From Flectonema sp. DT1601 (Eukaryota; Euglenozoa; Diplonemea; Diplonemida; Diplonemidae): 64,000 nt of DNA. The stretch lies in assembly GCA_964019425.1 (NCBI GenBank), contig OZ025811.1:682001-746000 (forward strand), in the 5' to 3' direction. Below are positions 56,677-64,000 of the stretch, one piece after another; the first letter of the stretch is position 1; each line of letters opens with the position of its first letter. The notes under the pieces are model-generated. The model saw only the letters and a program-made list of their open reading frames with translations. It was not told the DNA's origin and searched no databases. The translations under genes and the position numbers were made by a program.

Positions 56677-57870
56677 ATGGTGGGGGATGATGTACCCCTT
56701 CGGAATATTATAGTTAACCATTTACCTACGGGTATGACTGAGGATGAAATGAAACAAATGTTTGAAAGATGTGGACCCGTAGAAAGCGCTAAGCTTATAA
56801 TGAATAAATCAACCAACACGAGTATGAAGTACGGATTTGTACTTTTTGAACAAAAGGAAAGCGCCTACAAGGCGATAAAAGAACTAAACGGGAAACGGGC
56901 AAACACCGGAACGAGTCTCCGGGTAGCATACGCAGCTGCTCCAGGACAGTCAAAGGGAATGGAGGGAAAGTGTGAGAATATATACGTTGCGGGATTCCGT
57001 GATATTTTCACTAAAGAAAAGATAAGAGAATTATTTAACTTATATGGTGAGGTGGTTGACGTAAAGCTTCTTGACACTCAAGAGAAGAAATACTCTAAGG
57101 GTGTTTCATTCGTGAAATACACATCTGCCGCCGAAGCCGAATCAGCCATTGTCAACATGAACACCCGAGACATGTCCGAATGGGGGGGAGAGGGAACACT
57201 AACAGTAAAGTACGCAGAAAAGGCCAACAAACCAACAACGAAACTTCCTTCCGCTAACCCTGTTCTTGGTAAAGTCACTCCCTGGGTATGTTATTTATAA
57301 TGTCAGTTTGTGATCAGAAATAGTTTGAAAAGATTTTTAAAAACAACAACAATCAGGAGACTACAGCACAGCAAATGCAACAGGCGATAGTAGCTCAGGG
57401 ATTGTTAACCCAGGCAAATGTTGCTGAGATGAATGAATACTTGAATTTGATGTCAATGAGTGGAAATGATATAACAACCATCCTCGCAGTACAAAACCTT
57501 CCGTTTGCGACTTCTGAACAGCTGCTGTGGCAGTTGTTTGGTCAATTCGGTGCGGTGTCCAACATCTACCTCCCAACCTTCCCGACTGGAGGATGCAAGG
57601 GATTCGCATTCGTTCACTATCTGTCGGAGAATGCTGCAGCACAAGCTGCGCAAGCAACTAACGGTCTTAACTTGAACGGTAATCAATTAGCCGTTACTTG
57701 CCGTGCCAGGGAGACGCTTAGTTTAGTATGTCTATATACCTCTTTTTGATTTTCATGTATAAAAAAAAAAAAAAAAAAAAACTCATCAAATAATACAGGC
57801 TGAAGTTGAGGCCAGTTTACCAATGCAGACAAATTTGAATAACTTGGGAATTGACAGTAAGTTAATGTAA
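56677..57870 (+). CDS. three-RRM RNA-binding protein (ELAV/CELF-like layout)
   Basis: 349 residues from three exons (56677-57285, 57357-57725, 57799-57870), all phase 0; introns of 71 and 73 nt start GTATGT and end ACAACAATCAG and AAATAATACAG. RRM1 at about 10-85 (IIVNHLP...KYGFVLF), RRM2 at about 98-180 (NIYVAGF...KGVSFVKY) and, after a Gln/Ala-rich linker, RRM3 at about 245-322 (ILAVQNLP...KGFAFVHY). Two adjacent RRMs plus a distant third is the ELAV/Bruno plan; such proteins regulate mRNA stability, splicing or translation. RNP2 of RRM2 (IYVAGF) and RNP1 aromatic positions are mostly kept. A GTAAGT three codons before the stop could begin another intron; splicing to 57920 would change only the last few residues. 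Confidence 0.88.
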
Positions 57871-58079
57871 AAAAAAAAAAAAAAGTAATCTTCCAACTGC
57901 AACCATCTCTAATTTAAGGAAGTCGATATGACGTTCGTACATAGTCAGCCATGGCTGTGATCACATCCGTGATTTTAAAAAAAAAAAAAAAAAAAAAAAT
58001 CTAAAAAGGGGAACGAACAAGAGATAGTGCTTTCCAACTTGCTTGTTAACGTTTTTGTGTGATAGACACGCGACTCACG

Positions 58080-58112
<33 letters not shown>

Positions 58113-59422
58113 CAAAAAGTGTTATATCTACCCTAAAGAAAGAAATAAATGAACTGATTTTCCCGTTTTTTTTTCCTCCCGTATATTATGCGATTAGGTA
58201 TTGCAGATTTGGACGTGTCTCGTGTTTGATAATTTTGTTTCCTTTTTTTTACCTCATCTACACCAGGATTTGTAGTAAAACTCCTGTCGTAATTTATGGA
58301 TTTTAGGAGACTCCTGTTGTTGATAGTGGTGAGTTTTGTTTCTTATTAAATTTTTGTTGACTCGTGCATTAAAGTGTTTTTTTTTTGTTTTTTTTTTGTT
58401 TTTTTTTGTTTTTTCCTTCCCCGCTTTTTTTTTTTTTTTTTTTTGTACCGACGTAGTCGGAGAAGAAACTATTCAGATTGAAAAAGCCGTTATTTCTTAT
58501 GGTCATGATTTATTTTCCCCCGTGCGACAGGATTCTGTCTACGTTCAACGAAATATAAGGCTAATCTGAATGATTTTGGGGTTTCCCGCTAGTGCTACTG
58601 CCTTTAAACGAAAAACCTTTATTTCTTTTTCTAAACAGCGTGAGGGTGAGAGTCCCGTACTATTCCCTCTACAGGCTAAATATCTCGGGGGGGTTTTTTT
58701 CGTTTATATTGCTGAAAGCGGAGTGGTGTGAACATTGTATTTCCGTTCCTTTTTAACCTGTGAGCTTATGACTTGAATGAGAGAGATTAGGATGACTGTT
58801 TGTTTTCATACATCTGCGTACAGAACTGTACAGTTTTTTTTTTTTTTTTTTTTTTGTTGTTGTTGTGATTTTTACTCTCCCGCCACTCCCCTGTTTTTCT
58901 CCCAACCGAATTTTCATCCCCCGTTCTATGCTCATATTACCTGTAACGTTGTGAAGAAAAAAGATAATTTAAAAAAAAAAAAAAATTATAAAAAAAGTGT
59001 TTTTTTTCTCTTTTTTTTTTCTTCAATTTTTCAATTTTTTTTTTTTAAACCATGTCTGTATCTCAATCTTTTGATGAACAAATGAACTGTTCTGCGAAAG
59101 GAAATTTACGTCCAAAACTCATGTTGGGCTTCGTCATTCCTTTCTCTGTGGCTGCGGACCGTATCACATAGAGCTAATAATATAAAAAAATCGCTTTACT
59201 TACTGGATAGCTTTAGTTAGATAGTTACACTTATTTATTTTATGTCTCAGACTGAATTCGAATTCTACATACCCGCAATAAATCAAAACACGTGGCTTCT
59301 GAGATTTCTGTACAAAAAAATAGTCTGCACTTTTGTAAGGCTTGTCGAGTCGTGCGGACGTTCGGGGGGGGGAGTGGGAAAAAACAAAAAAATAAAAAAT
59401 GATGGCACAAAAAACAGAATGG

Positions 59423-59454
<32 letters not shown>

Positions 59455-59734
59455 AACTAACAAATAATAATTAACAAAATAAAAGGAAAAAAAAAGTAGA
59501 AAAAGAAAATCCCCAAAGACAGTACATAACAATTCTAAGCGTATCCAGTAACAGGTAAGCGCTTAAGGCGAACAGCATTCTATGTGTTTATTGTATATTG
59601 TTGTCATATGTATGCTTATTTTTCAGTCATAATATGCGATATCTACCTCTATTGAAAACAGAAGTTATTTTACACAATCAGTATCTCAATTTAGCAAAGG
59701 GGTTCCAAAAAAAAAAAAAATTAAAAAAAAAAAA
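57871..59734. other. intergenic region with LSU-like stretch
   Basis: A/T runs, the LSU-like fragment at 58639-58690 and a run-poor tract before it (58440-58620) with GAATGATT...TTGGGG, weakly like LSU domain II. GCTTATTTTTCAG at 59626 is a candidate acceptor for the next gene. No protein gene. Confidence 0.55.
58639..58690 (+). rRNA. probable LSU rRNA fragment (domain I), compacted
   Basis: GTGAGGGTGAGAGTCCCGT followed by TATTCCCTCTACAGGCTAAATAT. Eukaryotic LSU has AGAGGGTGAGAATCCCGT and, about 80-100 nt later, AATTCCATCTAAAGCTAAATAT. Both blocks are present in order with the variable part between them missing, much as in the 45030 SSU piece. Flanking LSU sequence is not found. Confidence 0.55.
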
Positions 59735-61564
59735 ATGTTAGAAACAATCCTTACAACCCTTTACTCAAAGGCTGGCATATTCACAAATTCAATTGTGGTG
59801 GCTGATGAACGTACCCTCGAAGTATTTCAGTATGGGGGAGTGACTGAGCATCTGATATGTTCGTTGGAATGTCTTAGTATATTTAACTACGAAGATGATA
59901 TAAAAATAAAACTAAAAAAACTTTCATGGCTATGCAGTCCACGTCCTGTTCAGATTGTATTTTTATACTCAACCCTAGAGGAGAGAGACATTTGTGAAAG
60001 TCTTCAAGAAAAACATGATATTAAAAAAGCTACATTTGCAGCTACCTCTGGAGAATGTAAACGCGGAGATCAATCTTTGTCATTACCATTTGCAGCTTTG
60101 AATCGAGATATTTTTTTTACACCACTACCAAAAAATAATCTTGATCCACCGTTGTTTTCGTTTGATGCACGATCACTACCACAAAATGAAGTTTTGGAAG
60201 ATTTATTTCATAGATACGTACCTCAAAGGACCCTACAAGGACTTTTTCATGCTAGCGAATCGTTGGCTGCAGTGGTTGCAAACCTTGACCTGAATGTCAC
60301 AGGAATCTATTGCTGTGGGACTTCCTCAAAGGTCTTGGGTAAAATGACTGAAAAATCCATAAAAATACCCTCAACTCCTTCAACAGCTAAAGCCGCTATA
60401 CTCATAGTGGATAAACTACTGGATGTGGGAACTTCTTTAATTTTGGGTCAAAAAAACAAACTGAAAGACTTGTTATTGACTTCTCAAAAAAAAGGCGGAG
60501 GAGGTATCGAACCTGTGACGGTTGAAAAAGAAAATTTAACAGATATAATGCAGCTGAAAGCCGAAAGTATTAAATTATTGTCATCGATGAAAGATGTAAA
60601 AGTGTCAATGCTAATGGCGAAAGCCATAACATCCACGGAGAGGTTAATAGAACTTGCGCATACTGTCAGTAGTAAAAATCCAAAACTACAACGACAAAGC
60701 TCAACAAGCCACAACTTCTTACGAACACTTCAAATGTTAGTAACCACTCCATCACTTCAGAAGAAGTTTAACAACACCTTACTCGATCGCAGGGATGGGA
60801 ATTCTCAAAATGAAATAACTCAAGATAATATAGACACCATCTCAGAGATGCGAGTCACTTTAAAAAACATGAAAGCATCTCTCCAATTGAAGAGCGTTCG
60901 TTGTGTAGAAAGTGGAAACCTACACCTATCTAATGCAATCACGAACATGTTAATAATAGCTTCAGAAACTTCTCTGGCGATTGATGATACGGTATCGACT
61001 ATGCTGCAAGAGTATGAGTTCGTATTGGCGATGGTTGTAGAGAATTGCATCACAAGCGTAACCAAGTCAGAAATGAGTATTGAACTTGGAAATCATTTAA
61101 CATCACAACTTTATGAGAATGGTCAGCCTTCTACTGATATGATCAGAGTATTCGTCAACACTTTAATGTTTCAAATAAAAAGATTATTTGGTTGTAGAAG
61201 TGAACAACAAATCCTCTCTCAACAATTACTTAACCCAACTAAGAATGGATTCTTAAAAGACCTCGTTGATATCGCTATTAGAGAGCCAGGTCTGCTACTG
61301 ACTGATGCTATTCGTTTACAACCATCAGAAGGTCCTTCACAAGCTCAACTGTCAGGTTGGCTTGGAGGCATCAGCAGCGCTCTACTTGGTGAAGCTGCTA
61401 CTGATGAGAAGTACGATACGATAATTGTCTATTCGTTGGGTGGAATCACACCATCTGAAGCACTGCATCTCACACAACAACAATCAACAACTCGAGTAGT
61501 AGTCGGAGGAACCGATCTGCTAACACCCAGTTCGTTGCTTGACGCTATTTTTGCATCTGAATAA
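59735..61564 (+). CDS. SCFD2: Sec1/Munc18-family protein, SCFD2-like
   Basis: 609 residues, intronless. Sec1-like signatures: AAILIVDKLLDVGTSL at about 222-237 (the usual xLLxxDRxxDxxxPL segment) and a C-terminal IVYSLGGITPSEALHL followed by VVVGGTDLLTPSSLLDAIF, corresponding to the FVxGGxTxxE and GGTxxLxPxxFL elements. Overall length and the weakly conserved N-domain fit SCFD2 better than Sly1, Vps33, Vps45 or Munc18. Known relatives act in ER-Golgi or retrograde traffic with SNARE/tether complexes. The ATG comes straight after A-runs; the nearest pyrimidine-rich acceptor is about 110 nt upstream. No transmembrane segment. Confidence 0.78.
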   Translation: MLETILTTLYSKAGIFTNSIVVADERTLEVFQYGGVTEHLICSLECLSIFNYEDDIKIKLKKLSWLCSPRPVQIVFLYSTLEERDICESLQEKHDIKKATFAATSGECKRGDQSLSLPFAALNRDIFFTPLPKNNLDPPLFSFDARSLPQNEVLEDLFHRYVPQRTLQGLFHASESLAAVVANLDLNVTGIYCCGTSSKVLGKMTEKSIKIPSTPSTAKAAILIVDKLLDVGTSLILGQKNKLKDLLLTSQKKGGGGIEPVTVEKENLTDIMQLKAESIKLLSSMKDVKVSMLMAKAITSTERLIELAHTVSSKNPKLQRQSSTSHNFLRTLQMLVTTPSLQKKFNNTLLDRRDGNSQNEITQDNIDTISEMRVTLKNMKASLQLKSVRCVESGNLHLSNAITNMLIIASETSLAIDDTVSTMLQEYEFVLAMVVENCITSVTKSEMSIELGNHLTSQLYENGQPSTDMIRVFVNTLMFQIKRLFGCRSEQQILSQQLLNPTKNGFLKDLVDIAIREPGLLLTDAIRLQPSEGPSQAQLSGWLGGISSALLGEAATDEKYDTIIVYSLGGITPSEALHLTQQQSTTRVVVGGTDLLTPSSLLDAIFASE

Positions 61565-61765
61565 CCTCTTGTAGTCATTTACTAACTTATTCAGTTCGGG
61601 TAGCTATCCGTTCGTTCATAACATTGTGTTGATGATTACCATTTTTTAGTTAATTCCATTCCCACAGATACTACGTATGAGTTATGAATGTACTTCCTTA
61701 ACATTATTGTATTCTACGGCAAGTAGGTACCTACTAACTTACAGGTGTTCATTAATCAAATAACA
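61565..61765. other. short intergenic region
   Basis: About 200 nt between genes, without long homopolymer runs; TACCTACTAACTTACAG ends at 61744 and gives the TPR gene a 21-nt leader. Confidence 0.6.
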
Positions 61766-63805
61766 ATGGGCAGTGATGGAGGGGATCAGCCAGTTGAGAT
61801 TAAAGATACTCCAAAAGAAGAAAGGACAACTTCATCAAATGAAGAGGTCGAGTCACCTAAGGAAGTCTCATCACCGAAAGTAGAAAAAAAAAACGAACAA
61901 CCCGAGACTGTTCTTCCAACACAAGAACCGAATCAGGAAACTGACGAAGATAAGGACGACGCACCAGAACCCGCCCTTCCAAAAGAAGAGGAGGGAACAC
62001 AGAACGATGCGGAAGAGGAGCCTTCAAAAGAAGCAAAAGAAGCGGAGTCAGAAGCTGTGATTCCAACACAAGAAACACCTGCAGAAGATACCGAAACGTT
62101 GAAGCAGGAAAAGGACGAGGCACAAGAAGCTACTTCCCCAACAGGGGAAGAACCTGTGACTCCAACACAAGAAACACCTGTAGAAGATACTGAAACGGTA
62201 AAACAAGAAAAGGACGAGGCGCAAGAGGCAACTTCCCCAACAGCAGAAGCCGAACCTGCGATTCCAACACAAGAAACACCTGCGGAAGATACTGAAACGT
62301 TGAAGCAGGAAAAGGACGAGGCACAAGAAGCTACTTCCCCAACAGGGGAAGAACCTGTGACTCCAACACAAGAAACACCTGTAGAAGATACTGAAACGGT
62401 AAAACAGGAAAAGGACGAGGCGCAAGAAGCAACTTCCCCAACAGAACAAGCAGAACCTGTGACTCCAACACAAACAGAGGAAGCAGAACCTGCGACTCCA
62501 ACACAAGAAACACCTGTGGAAGATACTGAAAAGGACGAGGCGCAAGAAGCTTCCTCCCCAACAGAGGAAGCAGAAAAGGTGGAGAAGTTGGAACAGCCAC
62601 CAACAGAGGCAGCTCAACCAGTTGAGGAATCCTCAAATAAAGAAACTTCAGAAGAACAGCAACTGGAGGGAAAAGATGAAGCCCAGCCTTCAATTCCCTC
62701 AAATGTAACTTCAGATCAAATGACTTCAAATAACGGATGTACTGATCCACAACAAGATGATACAAAAGATATCTCTGAGAGGAATGATATCTCATCTTCT
62801 GAAAACACGGAACTCACTAAAGAACAATCTGATGCTAAACGAGAGTTCGATTTAGCATTTCAAAATGGAACGAGATGTCTAAAAGAACGCAACTTCGATA
62901 AAGCTGAAGCATACTACCAACAAGCTCTCGCAATAGAACCTCGTCAACCTCCAAAAACTACCTCATCATTACTTGCTAATTATGCGTTACTCCTTCAGCA
63001 TAAAGCACTTATTAAGCGTCTAGGAAGCGATAATGCTGCAACCCGCAAAGCAGTTGAACTGTACTTGTTGGCTATTGAGACGGATCCGGAGAATGCAGCA
63101 GCTATGGGCCACTATGCGTTATTGCTTAATTACATTACGTTAGAGTACGATAAGGCAGAGGAATACTACAAGAAAGCAATTGCACTTGGTGATCCGAAGG
63201 CAGGAATTTTGTATAATTATGCGATCCTACTACAGAATTCAAAACGTCTCAAAGAGTCTGAAAAATACTACCTACTGGCTATTGATAAAGACCCCACAAA
63301 CCCAATTATTCTTTGTAACTATGGACTTCTTTTATACAACAGTGGTGAGTACTATAAGGCTGAAGCATACTACATGATGGCTATTGACTTGGATCCTAAA
63401 TATGCAACAGCACTTGGTAACTATGCGTTACTTCTTGACTGTGTCTGGCACCGTTACGACGATGCTGAAGTTTATTACAAAAGAGCAATAGCTGCTCAGC
63501 CGAATAACGCGAATGCTCTTGGTAATTATGGTTTAATGATTTATACTGTGAGAAAAAATTCAACTGATGCTGCCGAAGAAATGTACCGCGCTGCTATTAA
63601 AGCAAATCCAAAGAATGCGACTACTCTGTACAATTATGCGTTGCTACTAGAGGACAGTCGCAAAGATTACAATAACGCTCAGGCTTACTATATAATGGCA
63701 CTGGATGCGGCTCCGAATGATCCATACATCCGTAATGGATACGCAACTTTCTTACGAACTAGAAGAAGAGATGACGCGCTCGCAAACAATATTCTGAAGT
63801 CTTGA
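61766..63805 (+). CDS. TPR protein with acidic repetitive N-terminus
   Basis: 679 residues, intronless. Residues 1-360 are acidic and repetitive (Glu, Thr, Pro, Gln) with units like PTQETPAEDTETLKQEKDEA; probably disordered. At the DNA level two near-identical 201-bp units start at about 62059 and 62260, with a shortened third from about 62461. Residues about 365-679 hold roughly nine tetratricopeptide repeats (A.(A/L)..YY..AI..DP....AL.NYALLL), a right-handed superhelix for protein binding. The NYALLL-type TPR is common in protist scaffold proteins; no enzyme domain is attached. The start is the ATG after CTTACAG (61743-61744); the frame is open only 21 nt further upstream. Partner unknown. 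Confidence 0.85.
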   Translation: MGSDGGDQPVEIKDTPKEERTTSSNEEVESPKEVSSPKVEKKNEQPETVLPTQEPNQETDEDKDDAPEPALPKEEEGTQNDAEEEPSKEAKEAESEAVIPTQETPAEDTETLKQEKDEAQEATSPTGEEPVTPTQETPVEDTETVKQEKDEAQEATSPTAEAEPAIPTQETPAEDTETLKQEKDEAQEATSPTGEEPVTPTQETPVEDTETVKQEKDEAQEATSPTEQAEPVTPTQTEEAEPATPTQETPVEDTEKDEAQEASSPTEEAEKVEKLEQPPTEAAQPVEESSNKETSEEQQLEGKDEAQPSIPSNVTSDQMTSNNGCTDPQQDDTKDISERNDISSSENTELTKEQSDAKREFDLAFQNGTRCLKERNFDKAEAYYQQALAIEPRQPPKTTSSLLANYALLLQHKALIKRLGSDNAATRKAVELYLLAIETDPENAAAMGHYALLLNYITLEYDKAEEYYKKAIALGDPKAGILYNYAILLQNSKRLKESEKYYLLAIDKDPTNPIILCNYGLLLYNSGEYYKAEAYYMMAIDLDPKYATALGNYALLLDCVWHRYDDAEVYYKRAIAAQPNNANALGNYGLMIYTVRKNSTDAAEEMYRAAIKANPKNATTLYNYALLLEDSRKDYNNAQAYYIMALDAAPNDPYIRNGYATFLRTRRRDDALANNILKS

Positions 63806-64000
63806 AGAGGATCTCAGTAAAGTAGTAGATTTGAGACTTCGGCCCTTGTGCAATGTCACACCTGACATACAGTCGGCTGCTACCCCCCCTTTCTCATTCT
63901 CTTAACCTTTTTTCTTAATTAGTTATTGTTATTTTTTTTTTTTTTTTTTTGTGGGGGAGGTAGTTTGAGGGCTGTTTTAGATCGTTCAGCACCTATTGAG
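63806..64000. other. downstream of the TPR gene
   Basis: Mixed sequence to about 63920, then a T-run. No gene begins before the window ends. Confidence 0.5.

Noticed and set aside
1-64000. CRISPR arrays, bacterial operons, LTR or Polinton-like elements
   Set aside because: No regularly spaced identical repeats, no prokaryotic gene signals, and no reverse transcriptase, integrase, capsid or polymerase frames were seen.

Overview
The window looks like nuclear DNA of an unplaced unicellular eukaryote. The supported proteins are eukaryotic: a P/U-type cyclin, a ZnT9-type zinc transporter, an exosome RNase PH subunit, an SCFD2-like Sec1 protein, a three-RRM protein, a TPR protein and a very large Na+/H+ exchanger. 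The seven cis-introns modelled are short (about 67-101 nt) with GT..AG ends. TAA, TAG and TGA all serve as stops, so the code is standard. Non-coding DNA is very AT-rich and full of A or T runs of 12-40 nt; coding exons lack these runs, and that contrast marks gene borders well.

Layout: positions 1-39 kb are gene-poor, with a possible terminal exon at the left edge and one clear gene (cyclin, 19.7 kb). The rest of that part holds homopolymer runs, several dispersed repeat families, a 212-bp tandem duplication, many hairpins and short stretches resembling cytosolic ribosomal RNA. Positions 39-64 kb carry eleven well-supported genes plus one doubtful one: coiled-coil protein, ZnT9, F-box protein, NHE, MTR3-like exosome subunit, small beta-rich protein, NAD-binding epimerase-like protein, basic repeat protein, RRM protein, SCFD2-like protein and TPR protein. 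Every supported gene is on the + strand. Most start codons follow a tract ending in AG by 1-40 nt, often pyrimidine-rich, unlike the A-rich 3' ends of the internal introns. One-way gene order plus such acceptors suggests polycistronic transcription with spliced-leader trans-splicing, as in euglenozoans or dinoflagellates/perkinsids; this is inference.

The most unusual signal is ribosomal: a clear piece of large-subunit rRNA (8.65-8.86 kb, with a compensated helix), a small-subunit piece between two protein genes (45.03-45.16 kb), and shorter LSU-like pieces at 23.57 and 58.64 kb, all + strand and out of rRNA order. They are either relics of rDNA scattered through the genome or a dispersed, fragmented rRNA system. 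Two other standouts are a 1,551-residue exchanger joining a Cys-rich ectodomain, a CPA1 transporter, a ubiquitin-like domain and a cyclic-nucleotide-binding domain, and a four-copy stem-loop element whose stems covary.
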